From: Blepharisma japonicum
Lineage: Eukaryota; Ciliophora; Heterotrichea; Heterotrichida; Blepharismidae
NCBI GenBank assembly: GCA_949751835.1
Contig: CATKHK010000002.1
Location: 744,001-808,000 of the forward strand
Reading direction: 5' to 3'
Length of the DNA: 64,000 nucleotides
A model generated the notes under the pieces. That model saw nothing but the letters and a program-made list of their open reading frames with translations, was not told where the DNA came from and made no database searches. The position numbers and the translations under genes are program-made. Numbering within the stretch: the stretch's first letter is position 1; each line of letters starts with the position of its first letter. This document shows positions 12,011 through 23,197 of this stretch, one piece after another.

Positions 12011-13414
12011 TTAATTAAGGAGTTTTAACCGATTTTTTAATACCACAGCATCTGTTCCTAAAATAAAATCGCTGCATTGCAACTCTTCAAATTCTTTTGT
12101 CCCAGAATTAAAATTATAAAATACTTTTACCATATCTCCAGTCAAAGAATGAGGAAAACTCACAGGGCCGCTAAGCTTATTAACAGTCCCTAATGTTGGA
12201 TCATGAGAGTACAGCGCCCTTATTTCTCTTTTCAATACACTATTGAAAACTATTATAAAAAAATCTGTATCTTTGTGTCTATCTATAGTTGACAACATTA
12301 ATTCTCTCTGGTTCCTATGGAAATCCCCAGCTAAGCAGACTCCAGTTATTGCACTTCTAATTAGCCTTCTATTTGAGGACTTATTATAATTAATTTTTGG
12401 CAGGTGATTGTCCCTTTTATATTTTTCATCAATCAATTTTTTTACTTCTTCAGATTTTAAATTAATTGGTGATGGTGTCCGTCTTATCCTGTCTGAAGAA
12501 GGAGTACTGATCTTGATATTTCTATTTAAAGGTTTAGGGCTTGCATAAGGACTTTGTTGTGGACTTCTGCTTGGCGATTTTGATTGTTCCCTGTATTTTA
12601 ATTCTTCAATTCTTTTTAATTTTTTTTGTTCTCATTTTTTGAATTTTACAGCCCGCATTGAATCTGTGTCATTATTTACTAGTATAACAACTGGCTTGTT
12701 CCCTTTAGAGCTTTCTTCTGATTCTTCTTGTGAGTGGATCTCAGTTAATATTTTTACAGTGTTTTCTTCGACAATGTTGACTTCTTTGCCGAAGGATTTA
12801 AAACTTGTATATACATTATTGTCTTCACCAAAGCTGGGTGTATAGGTTTGATGGAATTCAGATGGGGATTCTTTACTTGACTGCTGGTTTTGTGTTTCTT
12901 GAAAAGCTTTAAGCAATTCTTGTCTAATACGATGCTTTTTCTTTCGCTTTTCATTAGATCGCCTGCTTATTGAATTTTGAATATTTTTCATTTGTGCAGA
13001 AACTTCTCTTTGAAAAGAATTTTTAATTGGCTCCACTGATGAGGAAATCATAAATTTAGACTGGGTTGTAGATAATGGAAAATTTAAAGAGTCTTGCTGG
13101 AAGCTTTCTTTAGAGCTTGATTGTGTAATAGAAGGTTCAGCAGATGCTTGTATACGTGATTCTGAATCAAAATCATCAGAGTAAAGTTCACTGCCACTTT
13201 CTTCTGACAAGGTTTCTTCATAGCTTTCATATGATTCACTTTCATTTGATGAGTTTTCATTTGTTTCTTCAGGAGATGATTCTTCTATTGATTCAGATTC
13301 AAACTCTTCTCCATTAGTATCTGTTTTTTCTAGAGTTTCTTCTTCATTGCTTGTTATTGTATCGTCATGTTTTATAGTGTTTTTCTTCCTAATTACTTCA
13401 TACACTTTTTCCAT
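12011..13414 (-). CDS. CAMSAP-type CKK-domain microtubule protein
   Basis: 467 residues, with one TGA (Trp) near residue 261. The first 260 residues are acidic and Ser-rich, then basic (RRSNEKRKKKHRIRQEL). A Ser/Pro-rich linker follows. The last 125 residues form a CKK domain: SNRRLIRSAITGVCLAGDF, then RNQRELMLSTID, FFIIVFN, REIRALYSHDP and KVFYNFNSGTKEFEEL, matching CAMSAP/Patronin in order and spacing. CKK domains recognise microtubule minus ends and protect them. Animal CAMSAPs also have an N-terminal calponin-homology domain, which is absent here. A role at basal bodies or cortical microtubule rows would suit a heterotrich, but that is inference. Confidence 0.85.
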
Positions 13415-13758
13415 TTCCGAATTGCATCCCTTTAATCATCAAATTTGTCAATGTGATAGCTTCTTTCTTTTTCATTATTTTAAAATAATATAAAATTATT
13501 CAATAAAAAATACTTATAGATGTGTCTAGGTATTTTTAAACAAATATATCATAAAATAAGTAAAAAATTGTTTTTAATTCAATTTTAATAAATAATCTTA
13601 ATATAAAATAATAATCTTTATGATGTATTTTTAGGGTATATTAATTAACAAATTTCATTTTTAATTGCCTTTGTTTTCCAGTATAGATGCCAAATAGATA
13701 TCAATTTTTAAAATTAATTATCAAAACCTCTTAATTACCATAAATCTACTTATTTATT
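13415..13758. other. AT-rich spacer
   Basis: Very AT-rich, with no coding frame or RNA gene seen. It probably holds the promoter of the CKK gene and the 3' end of nothing obvious. Confidence 0.45.
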
Positions 13759-14151
13759 TTAGTATTGACCCTTGCATTGCTTGAATAGATCGAGATAGTT
13801 TTGGCAAGCACCAATATTATTGTTGTTGTACTGCAAGCAGTTCAAAAAGTCTTGGTTCTGTTGGCTGCACATGTCTTGAACTGGCTGCTGAGGTGCTACT
13901 TGCTGCTGTTCGTGAGCTTCTGAGCCACTTCCTCCCATCAATCCTCTGACTGCGGTATGAGCGATTTCACTTCCTGCTCCAAAAGCCATCCCTTGCATGA
14001 CGACTCCACCAAGGCCTGACATTATTCCCGGTCTTTGCTGAGCTTGAGGGGCACTTTGCTGGGGTGATGGTGCTGGCCTTGCAGATCTTGAAGGTCCTGA
14101 AGATCTTGAAAATCCTCCTGATCTCATTCCTCCTCCACTTCTTCTTGGCAT
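13759..14151 (-). CDS. CHCHD2/CHCHD10-like twin CX9C protein
   Basis: 130 residues. A basic Arg/Ser/Gly/Pro N-terminus (MPRRSGGGMRSGGFSRSSG) looks like a mitochondrial targeting region and is followed by a Gln/Pro stretch. A Gly-rich hydrophobic segment (MSGLGGVVMQGMAFGAGSEI, about residues 44-63) comes next. The C-terminal CHCH domain carries two CX9C motifs: CSQQNQDFLNC and CQNYLDLFKQC. This layout is that of CHCHD2/CHCHD10/Mia40-imported proteins of the intermembrane space, which support cristae and respiratory complexes. The four cysteines form two disulfides in the family. No intron and no TGA. The call is confident at family level; which paralogue cannot be told. Confidence 0.88.
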   Translation of the reverse strand: MPRRSGGGMRSGGFSRSSGPSRSARPAPSPQQSAPQAQQRPGIMSGLGGVVMQGMAFGAGSEIAHTAVRGLMGGSGSEAHEQQQVAPQQPVQDMCSQQNQDFLNCLQYNNNNIGACQNYLDLFKQCKGQY

Positions 14152-14583
14152 TTTATTATTATAATTTGATTATATTTTTCTAAATTTTTGCACTGAATTT
14201 TAATAAGATTAAATTATAAGAAAAATCGTAACAAATTCGAAAGCTTTTAAGGCAAGTATTCTCAGTATAACAGATAACATTAATATAAATTGAAAATTTT
14301 ATAATTAGGGTAAAATATGATATAATTATTACATCAAAGAAAATTTTGAAGATAAATTTGTAAGTTAATCATCCAAATACTAAATAATTAAATAATTAAA
14401 ATCACTCTGTCCTTAAGAAATTTCAAATAATTACCTTTTCTATCTTAAAATCAATATCTCTTATAACTGTTCAAAACTATTTGTTTTGCTGCATTTAAAT
14501 ACCGATTAAATCAATCTATAGTTTGCGCAAGCAATCCTTTGTCAGTGACAACTTCAAACACTTTTTTTAATGATCCCAAATAA
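14152..14583. other. Divergent AT-rich spacer
   Basis: Between the CHCHD-like gene (minus) and a plus-strand hypothetical gene. It must serve both promoters. No motif or ORF stands out. Confidence 0.45.
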
Positions 14584-15171
14584 ATGGAAAGTAAGTTCCT
14601 TAAACGTTTTCGCGGACGGATTTTATCCCTAGAAAAGTCTGAAAGATTTGAATCCTTAGTTCCTATCAATAAAAACATAAAACCTTCTCAAATTTATAAA
14701 GATGACTCCCCAGATCCGACTCCAAGAAAATCTTCGAAATCAAGTTTTCACAGCTATCACCAAGATTCTTGGAAAAACGCAAATAAAATGACCACATCCT
14801 TTGAAAAGCCTCCAAGATTAAATGATTCACCATATGATATCAATTGAGCTGATAAGCACCAAAATGTAAGAATGAGTGTTGGGAATTCCCGACTTAAACG
14901 AAAAATGAAAACTTTGCGAGACGAATATTTTTCAAATACTCCGAAAATTGAAGGAATACCGAATCTTCCAATTAAATTAATAAACCCAAGCTATCAGATA
15001 GACACAGAGCAGAACTATAGCTTGAGATTTACACCGGTTATGAAAAAATATTCATATTCGATAAAGATGAGAAATAAAGATCTCTCGTCCCCTACTGATA
15101 GAGAATACTTAACACCGATAGGATATGATTATAGTCCTGTAATTTTTAGTAAAAACAAGTATAAATTTTAA
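14584..15171 (+). CDS. Hypothetical 195-residue protein
   Basis: Open from ATG to TAA when one TGA (Trp, residue 88, just after ...DSPYDIN) is read through. The two halves have the same frame and the same composition. It is basic, polar and likely disordered, with several Ser-Pro and Thr-Pro sites (DDSPDPTPRKSSKSS, LSSPTDREYLTPIGYDYSP) that could be phosphorylated. There is no membrane segment and no domain I recognise. It lies upstream of the eS7 gene on the same strand with a 207-bp gap. Function is unknown. Confidence 0.6.
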
Positions 15172-15378
15172 TTAAAGCGATTTTTAGCTGAAGTAAAGAT
15201 ACTGTATAGAAAACAATCATTCAGATGTTAAAATATTGAAAATAAAGCACTCACAATTGAAAAGCTCTAGAATGTCTATATATGATATATTTTTTAAATA
15301 TTTATAATTCCAAACATTTAACTAATTTCTCTCAATTCCCAAAATTCCATACTTTCCAATTAATCAAATAGAGGCCAC

Positions 15379-15969
15379 ATGTCAGATCCAAAGAAAAAGA
15401 TTATAAAGAAGGGTGCTGAGCCTACAGAATTTGAGTATCACGTCGCCCAAGCTCTTGGAGAGATAGAAGCCTCAGCAAGCGATCTAAAAGGTGAACTTCG
15501 TGATGTAATGATCACAGGAGCCACTGAATTCGAAGGAAAGTTCAGAGGATCTGTACGCCAAGCAGTCATTATTATGTTCCACTACAGATCTCTTCAGGCT
15601 GTCAAAAAAATTTACTCACGCCTTTTGGGAGAGCTTGAAAAAAGATTTTCAAGACCAGTGGCTATTATTTTCACAAGGACTATTTTGCCTAAATATCTTA
15701 AGTCTAAAGGACAACAAAAACGCCCTTATTCAAGAACACTCACTGCAGTCCATGAAGCAATTCTTGACGACTTAGTTTACCCAGCCTCAATTTTAGGTAA
15801 AAGACAGAGAATAAAGACAGACGGAAAAAGAGTTTTCAAAGTATTGCTTGACCCTCGTGACAGAGAAAAATTCGAAGACAGACTAGACACCTTGAGTGCT
15901 ATTTACAACAAATTGACAAACAAAGAGCTTGTATTTGAGTTCCCAGTGAGCAGAGAGTTCCCAGTTTAA
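15379..15969 (+). CDS. RPS7: 40S ribosomal protein eS7
   Basis: 196 residues, the usual length for eS7, no intron. Conserved blocks are present along the whole protein: the N-terminal helix, KGELRDVMITGATEFE, QAVIIMFHYRSLQAVKKI, LEKRFSRPVAIIFTRTI, RPYSRTLTAVHEAILDDLV and PASILGKRQRIKTDGKR, ending in a region that binds 18S rRNA expansion segments. It belongs to the small ribosomal subunit and acts in 18S rRNA maturation. Its codon usage looks less AT-rich than its neighbours, as expected for a highly expressed gene. The ATG follows a pyrimidine/AT leader. Confidence 0.97.
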   Translation: MSDPKKKIIKKGAEPTEFEYHVAQALGEIEASASDLKGELRDVMITGATEFEGKFRGSVRQAVIIMFHYRSLQAVKKIYSRLLGELEKRFSRPVAIIFTRTILPKYLKSKGQQKRPYSRTLTAVHEAILDDLVYPASILGKRQRIKTDGKRVFKVLLDPRDREKFEDRLDTLSAIYNKLTNKELVFEFPVSREFPV

Positions 15970-16070
15970 GTTAACTTATACAAGCTTCTAAAATTTAGTG
16001 CGTAATAATTTATTTTCTATATAAAATCTAATTTCTGCTAGCTCGAAAATTATTTTAATCAAGAAATATC

Positions 16071-16361
16071 ATGGACTCCAAAGCTCAAATGCTAGATATT
16101 GTTAACGATGACGTAAAGCTTCATTGTATCACTCAAGCAATTTTTGATGAGCACAATAGAAGTGGCAGCAACACAATTGGATTTGACCAATTCTATAGTA
16201 TAATTAAATCAATGAACCGAAACACAAGTTACAGGCCGACTCGTAAAGGTGAAGCCAGAGAAATTTTCAAAGAAATCGACACTGATAATGACGGATTAAT
16301 CACTTTTGAAGACTTTAAAATCCTAATCAGGCGCGTTCTTATGTGTGCTTTAGATATTTAA
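16071..16361 (+). CDS. Small EF-hand calcium-binding protein
   Basis: 96 residues with two EF-hands. The second loop, DTDNDGLITFED, is canonical (Asp 1, 3, 5; Gly 6; Ile 8), with Asp at position 12 instead of the usual Glu, which tends to favour weaker or Mg2+-competitive binding. The first (DEHNRSGSNTIGFDQF) is degenerate. The layout resembles half a calmodulin. It lies 101 bp after eS7 and 36 bp before the ankyrin-DHHC gene on the same strand; the tiny gap shows how compact the genome is. It is a likely cytosolic Ca2+ sensor with no known target. Confidence 0.8.
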   Translation: MDSKAQMLDIVNDDVKLHCITQAIFDEHNRSGSNTIGFDQFYSIIKSMNRNTSYRPTRKGEAREIFKEIDTDNDGLITFEDFKILIRRVLMCALDI

Positions 16362-16397
16362 TGATAAAATAATACTTCATGTAGAATCTGTATTAAA

Positions 16398-17990
16398 ATG
16401 GACGTCGCAGACAAAGAAAGGTACTGCGAATTCATTTCTTTAGTATATAAGAACAATGTTCCCCAAATTTATACAATACTCAGAGACTACCAAATTGACC
16501 CTTTTCTTCCTACGGACTCCAGAGGATACTCTGCTCTTCACGTGTGTGCACTAAATAACAGTACCACAATCGTGAAGTTTCTTATAAGATATGTCCAAGA
16601 ATTCTACAAAGAAAAATCCCAAGAAATCATTCGCAATTGGGTCAACCTTAAAAATTTTGACGGCTTCACTTGCCTTCACCTTGCAGTTTTCAGAGGAAAT
16701 CTTGTAATTCATAATTAGAAACTTATAAAGCTTTTGATTAACCTTGGAGCAGACCCAAAAGCAGTGACAGGCCATGGGCTTGGAGTAATTCACATAGCAG
16801 CTCAAAATGACCAGATTATGATGATGGTTTATTTTAAAAGTCTGGGATTTACGCATGAAGATCAGGATTATAAAGGGGCGACTCCTTTGCATTGGGCTTC
16901 TTATCTTGGCTCAGAAATGGCTACTTGTGTGCTTTTATCGTGGGGGGTAAATCCAAACTGTAGGGACGAAGAAGGACAAACGCCTTTGCATTTGGCAAGT
17001 ATTAATGGGAATGCAAGGATTGTTAGAAGTTTGTTATTAAAAGGGGCTGAGCCAAATGTGTCAGATTCTAAAGGAAGAACTCCAACAGAATTGGCAAGGG
17101 AAAACGGGTTTGAGTCTATTGTAAGCTTGTTGAATAAACCAGGGTGGCTGTCTATATGTGGAATAAAGCCACCACAGAGGCCTGTAAAATATAGAAGAAC
17201 TTTATTGGTTTTATTTTTAGGATTATTGATTTTTGGCTGCGTATCAAATTTATTAATTATCCACCAAAATTTGGAATTTTTTATATTAAACGGTTTTGAG
17301 CTGTTTTTATTTTTTATTATTTGTCATAAAAATCCTGGGTATTTGAAGAAAAATCCTGAAACTACTCTGCTGTCTTTATGTGAGGAATATGAATGCAATC
17401 AAATTTGTCCTGAATGTATTTTGAAAAGAAAGCCGAGGTCAAGACATTGCCAGATTTGCAATAAATGTGTAGAAAAATTTGATCATCATTGTCCTTGGAT
17501 TAATAATTGCATAGGAGGGAAAAATCTTGGACTTTTTTATATTTTTTTATTAGTTACAATTGCATTTTTGTTATGAAATTCATTTATGCAGCTTCAAATT
17601 ATTTGGCATACTGAGTTTTCTTCAATAATTGAATGTCCGCTATTAATCAAGCAAATTATTTCAGGAATTTCAGCGTTTATTTCTTTAGGATTTTTCATGC
17701 CAGTTTTACTTTTATTTACTGTGCAGACAAAAAATATATGTTCTAATACAACTACTAATGAAAGATATTCGAGGACTGCCAGGGGAAGCTTGCAAGGCTA
17801 TGAGAGATCGGATTCTGATACTTTGGTTAAGAGAGATAACTGTCTTAGGAACGTTATTGAGATGTGCTGTAATTCTAGTCAAATTAAGAGAGAAAATACA
17901 GAACTGAATGAAATGTATGAGAATAATGATGTCCGGTACACTTGGGTAGCAAAAGAGTATGAATCATTAAAAAAAATGCTATTGGAGTAA
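16398..17990 (+). CDS. Ankyrin-repeat DHHC palmitoyltransferase
   Basis: Spliced length is 525 residues, using a 15-nt intron at 16704-16718 and a Trp-coding TGA at 17574-17576. The N-terminal half holds five or six ankyrin repeats (for example GYSALHVCALNNSTTIVKFL, GATPLHWASYLGSEMATCVL, GQTPLHLASINGNARIVRSL). Two hydrophobic segments follow, then the DHHC cysteine-rich domain (CPECILKRKPRSRHCQICNK, CVEKFDHHCPWINNCIGGKN), then two more membrane segments and a cytosolic tail. This is the layout of HIP14/Akr1-type protein S-acyltransferases, which use the DHHC cysteine to transfer palmitate from acyl-CoA. All zinc ligands and the catalytic Cys are present. It is expected in Golgi or vesicle membranes. 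Confidence 0.93.
16704..16718 (+). other. 15-nt intron of the ankyrin-DHHC gene
   Basis: GTAATTCATAATTAG. Removal gives ...FRGNL|KLIKLLINLGADP, a perfect ankyrin-repeat junction. Retention gives an in-frame TAG. Confidence 0.93.
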
Positions 17991-18326
17991 GTTTAATATA
18001 TTTATATATTTTTAGTATGATAAATCTTAGCTTAGGCAGTACCTTCTACTGGTTTTTTTTATTAACACCCAATGATTGTATATTTTTGAAATTGAAAATT
18101 TTATAAAATTTAAATTAATAATTAATATGTAAATGAACTACTTTGTAAACAGAGCACTTGCAAATAGGAATATCTTTTTTAATTTAACTTGCAATGCATA
18201 TTAGTATGAAATTAACTTTGAAAACAAATTAATGGCAGAATTTAAATTTTCAGCCTAGCAGCCTGCACCTCAAAATCTGCCACCATTAGCATTATTCCAA
18301 TCTATATAAATTTCCTTTAAATTAAT
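17991..18326. other. Convergent AT-rich spacer
   Basis: 3' ends of two convergent genes meet here. Nothing else was seen. Confidence 0.45.
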
Positions 18327-18743
18327 TTAAAAATTAGGAAATGGGTCAAGTAGAAGATTCACTGATATCCTCCTATTGTTCAGCATTTTCACTTGGTTTT
18401 TATTTTTATTTGTTTTCAGTCGATTTTTCATTGTTGGCATATGTCCAATGCTATGATTTGCTTTAATAACCCTTGGTGTGCTAAATTCATTATGATCAAA
18501 GTTGAAAGAGAAATCTTCAATGATCTTAATTTCTTTCCGTCCTCGGGGCGAATAATGCTTTATTTTATTTGAATTATTTGTGATTTCAAACTTCTTTTTT
18601 AAAACTGGAGATTCGCATTGAATAGAATTTGGAATTTTTTGAGTTTCCAGAAAGTGGATTGGGCTTGTAAGTTTTCTCCTTACAAGAATAGTTTCGTCCA
18701 TATTTTTATTATAAACTCGCCTAGTTTTCATTAATTTTATCAA
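18327..18743 (-). CDS. Hypothetical 138-residue basic protein
   Basis: Open frame without TGA, ending in TAA. It is Lys/Arg/Asn-rich and disordered-looking, with Ser/Thr-Pro sites (KHYSPRGRKEIK, FSTPRVIKANHS). No domain is recognised. Its start lies only 51 bp from the start of the divergent Kelch gene, so the two likely share a promoter region. An alternative start five codons in (MKTRRVY) is possible. Function is unknown. Confidence 0.5.
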   Translation of the reverse strand: MIKLMKTRRVYNKNMDETILVRRKLTSPIHFLETQKIPNSIQCESPVLKKKFEITNNSNKIKHYSPRGRKEIKIIEDFSFNFDHNEFSTPRVIKANHSIGHMPTMKNRLKTNKNKNQVKMLNNRRISVNLLLDPFPNF

Positions 18744-18794
18744 AAGCGAAGGTTTTTATATAAGAAGGTAATTTATTGTCAATTATTAGTAAAG

Positions 18795-20708
18795 ATGATA
18801 ACTTATGATACTCAGCAATCTAAAAGTCTAAAGAACAATGATATTTTTGTTAAAAATTATTTAAAAGCCAGTGCTTCACTACCGCATTTATCACCAGAAA
18901 ACACATATAAGTTAAAATTGCCACCTGCTGCTTATGAAATTCATAAGCGGAGTTCATCAAGATTAGAAGAATTTGATACTTTATTTTCAAAAGGATATAT
19001 TTCTATTACATCTAAAATTCCTGAAAAAGAAATTCCTAAGCACCAGCCTCAGGCAAAAATTTTTAAGCCTAATATAATTAACACAGAAAAAACTAATGCA
19101 ATATTTGAGATCTGTATTGGCAAAGGAAGATTACGAAAAACTATAAGTATTGGATGTTTGATAACTCAATCTATAGCATTAACAACAAACTTATCAGTCT
19201 CATCTCAATTAGATGCAGAAAGATACCAACTTGTATTTTTTGACCCCTTACAATCAGAAAGCTGTTTTAATCCTTCAGCATTCTTTTACACTGATCCAGT
19301 TCTTAATTTTACTTTGGTAGCAGTCGAAAAACATCCTATTGCAATGAATAAAAAATACTATTTTCCAATAATAAGGAATTTTAATCTAGCAGAGGGCAAT
19401 AAAGTTGTAACTTATTTCCAAAGGTTTGAATATGCAGATATTGATATGATAGAAGACGATTATTTTTATTTTAATTCATTTTCAAAAAATCCAAATGGCG
19501 CTCCAGTATTTACAGAAAAACTAGAATTCCAAGGAATTCAGGTGGTTGCAACACCAAATTATAACACAAAGCAAGCACTCAGAATTGATGCCATTTTTAA
19601 AGCACTTTGAGATATCAGATATAAGCTTAAAAATCAAGAATTAATTGATATGCTTGAAGAATCGGAACTTGGAGAAAAGCCAAATAACCAACTCGGTCAC
19701 GATTTTTTCTGATTTGAATGGCTGACCGCCAATATTTACTATTATAATTTTACAAAGCAATCATGAAAAAAAATAAAACCCGAAAATTCGAGAGAAATCA
19801 ATATGTGAGATAATTGGCATTTTAATTGGAATAGCAGACTAGGAGTTGATGCAAAAGGAAATTGAATAATTGCAGGAGGTATTGAAAATAGTAATGGAAA
19901 TCCAAGTAGTGAAATTTTTTTATACAAATCAGAATCAAATATTTTGCAAAGGCTACCTAATATGCTTGAGCCCAGAGAAGAGTGCTCAGTTGTATGCATT
20001 TCTCATTTTATTTATATACTAGGAGGTAAGAATAGCAATGGAAGCTGTGAAAGATATAATAGAAATGTAGAAGAATGAGAATTAATCTCACCTATGAATT
20101 TTGAGAGATTTGGTCATGCAGCCCATGCAATGAATGCTGAACAAGAAATTTTTGTTTTTGGAGGGAATCCACAGGAAATATCGACCAAAATTGAAAAATA
20201 TAATATAGGTGATGGAAATTGAGAAGAAATCCAATTGAGACTTGCAGAGCCATTTATACAAGGAGGGTTATATAAAATAAATGAAAATAAATTGATATTG
20301 CTTGGTGGATCCCATTCTAATCGAGTCAATGTATTTCAAATAAATGAAGAATCATCAAAAAGTGCTCAAGAAAATAACTATAAATACTCTATAAATAGAA
20401 TAAAAAAGCTAGCCGAAAATATTCAAACATTTTTCCCTACATTTTTAGATTGAAGCCAGAACTCTATAATCATTATGAATGGAACTGAAAACTTTAACTC
20501 TTTTCAGGTATCAAAATACTCCTATGACAACTATACCGCATTTGAGAGAAAAACCAATAAAACAAAGAAATCTCCACAATCATATAAGAGGTTCCCAGAA
20601 TTAACTATTTTGCATTCCCCACGATTTTTGCCTCCATTATCAAACAAATACACTTCAGCATCTATTCCATTGCCTCCAAAATTTTCATACAGGGGATTTT
20701 ATTATTAA
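18795..20708 (+). CDS. Degenerate trypsin-like domain fused to Kelch repeats
   Basis: 637 residues with many Trp-coding TGA codons; under the standard code it would be cut into at least four pieces. Residues about 95-270 resemble the chymotrypsin-fold domain of trypsin-like proteins (ISIGCLITQSIALTT, LNFTLVAVEKHP, NGAPVFTEKLEFQGIQVV). The positions expected for the catalytic His, Asp and Ser appear changed (no His after the LTT strand, LNF for LDF, GAPVF for GSPVF). Residues about 330-490 carry Kelch repeats (WIIAGGIE, FIYILGGKN, EIFVFGGNP, KLILLGGSH). The remainder is polar. A non-catalytic scaffold combining two beta folds is the best reading. The protease alignment is by eye. Confidence 0.7.
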
Positions 20709-20778
20709 GTGCTACCTTATTACTCTTAAAACATCAGTATATAATTAATTTACTTTATTATAATAAATACATGTTAAA

Positions 20779-23106
20779 TTAAGTATCAACTTTTACTTCT
20801 TCTGGCTCATCATGCTGCTCGTCCTCTTCATCACTCATTTCTTCTATAATAGGATCGCTATATTGAAATAGATCTAGTGTCCCTTTCTCTTTAAGTAAAT
20901 CCAATAAAACCGGCCCATCTACACAGGAGTGAAAAACAAGCTCAAACCTGTTTTCTGGAATTATTTCACTTGCAAGCCCAGTTGCTGCTCTTTTTTGGGT
21001 AGAAATTGGCTCTTGAAAAATCGAGTCCAGCGCAATCCTAAATGCATTTTCCAGCATTGAAGGAATAATCCTTCCTAAATGAGTTGAAGAAAGTTCAAGG
21101 CATGGGTTTGTGTTGACTTCTAGCAGCCAAGGCTTTAAATCTTCATCTAATAAAAAGTCATACCCAAATATTTCAAAGGTATGGATCCTATGGTTAGGGT
21201 CAAGCTTCAAATAAACTGCTTGAATTGTGTCCTTTACCATTGTCCTTATAACAGGTAATACTTCTTCATTAAAATTTCTCTTTTTATCATTGCAGTTTTT
21301 ATCCAGGTATCTTTGAAAATCTGAATACGTCATTTTATTACCATTTTCGTATTTTCCATAATCTTCAGAATTTTTTTGGACTGCATCATTTGTAAGGTGG
21401 ATATATTTATTTGTAATATTGCTTATAGAAAACCCTTTAGAAGCTGTCCTTAAATATCCTTCATTATAAAAGTAGCCTTGGACGACACCGTTATAACATG
21501 TAATTAATGCATAGCATCTTATATCAAATTTTCTTTTATTTATAAGAAATGGCCTTTCTATGTATTTTTGTACAATAAAAGTATGTTTTCCAGTGCGAGG
21601 ACAAGGATTATTTTTTAGTTCTTGTTTCACTTGGTCAATACTTGCACATACATTAATCCCAGTTCCTCTATTTGTGTTTTCCCCTGGTTTTACAATCCAA
21701 ATATTCAAGGGTTTTTTCCCTTGGTCTTCTCTTTGTGAAATTTCATTAAATGCTTGCTCAAATTCAGCAAAGGTGGGGTCTTCTTCCCCATCTTTTATGT
21801 GATAAGTAATTGGGGTATAATTAAATACATTTTCTCCTGTCGCTGTATAATATTGTTTCAAATTTATAAATAAAGCTTTTTTATTTGATAAATGGTAGTT
21901 TCTCTCAAGCTTGTTGTGCATTTTTATTTCATTGCAATTGTAGGTTTGGCTGCATGACAAATGTGAGTAGCTTTTTGCTTTTGTTATTGCGTCAAAGCCT
22001 AAAGGAGTTAAATCAACAATTTTAATTTGCTGGGAGCTAGTGGATGAGGCTGGGTCTAAATATCTGACATTGGTAGAAATTGTGATTGGAGGAGTGGGTT
22101 CTACTTGATGCTCAACTTCTGGAGGTAAAATTGGCAATTTTTTTAAGAAGTCACGGTCTTTTCATTGGGTTCATATCAAATTTGCAGAGTTCATGTCTTC
22201 TTCTTCGACTCTTGACCACCAATATCTGGTGCTTAAGCATTGTTTAACTAATGCTGAATTATTTCCTTTTCCTAAATAATATTTATAAGTAAAATAATTT
22301 TCTGTAGGGGTAACAAGAGTCATCCCATTGCTCCAATTTAGCTGTAAGGCAAAATCTTTTAAGATTTGACCTTTTGCTTTTGCAAGCCATTCTTTGTCTC
22401 TCATTGTTTCTTTAACTGATATTTTTTCAATTTTTTTGAAAACAGGCTTGCGTGGCTGTGGGGTCAGGGTCGATTTTCGCACCTCAACCTGCTTTGCAGG
22501 CGTTTTAGCCTGGCTCACAAAAGGAGCTCCATTGGTCTTCGGCTTCCTCAAATTGTACGCTTCATAAGCTGCAATTTTGCTTTTCTTAATTATCAAATAA
22601 TTCGATTTGCTTGGGATTTCTGATTTGCTCTTAAAAGTTTCAATGCCATCAATACTGTTCCCTTCTTTTTTCCTTTCATCTTTTCCCCCATCTTCTCCTA
22701 CAGAGCTTATCCCTGCAACTTTTTCATCAATAAAAGAAATATTTGTGGCATACTTGATTTTGTTTATCTGCATTCCATGCTTTAACAAGTTCGCATGGGA
22801 TTTGTTGTCTTTACTAGGGATTGAGTTTCTAGGCCATAGACTTTGGATATCTGGAGTATTTGTGGTGGATTTTATGATTTTCCGCTCAATCCGAGGGGTC
22901 AGGCCTGTCCTTGGTTTTGATCTACCGAGGAGTTTTTTTACTTTGTGAGGATAAACTGTGATTAATGGGGAATCTAAATTTTGAGGTATTTGTGAAGCTC
23001 TTGAAGAGTCAGCTGTGCTGATACCTAGAAGTCTGCGAGATGGAGATGGGTACTTTTTATTACGGTTAAAAGGGGAAATTGTACGAAAAACTGTAAACTC
23101 AGACAT
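20779..23106 (-). CDS. Tubulin tyrosine ligase-like (TTLL) enzyme
   Basis: 775 residues, with TGA read as Trp at 22171-22173 and 22162-22164. The N-terminal 230 residues are basic and disordered. The catalytic ATP-grasp region runs from about residue 290 to 690: ALFINLKQYY, NIWIVKPGENTNRGTGI, FIVQKYIERPFLI, RKFDIRCYALI, NKYIHLTNDAVQK, and FEIFGYDFLLDEDLKPWLLE followed by VNTNPCLE. ATP- and Mg2+-binding residues of TTLLs are in place. TTLLs add glutamate or glycine chains to tubulin tails, modifications abundant in cilia. The pattern resembles the ciliate polyglutamylase/glycylase group, but which amino acid it adds cannot be read from sequence alone. The C-terminus is acidic. Confidence 0.9.
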
Positions 23107-23197
23107 TTATATAGATTTTAGGTAGTAATTTTGTTAGGGAAATATTAAGCAAAATTTATATAAAAATAATTAGAATATTTAATAATCACTGAGATTA

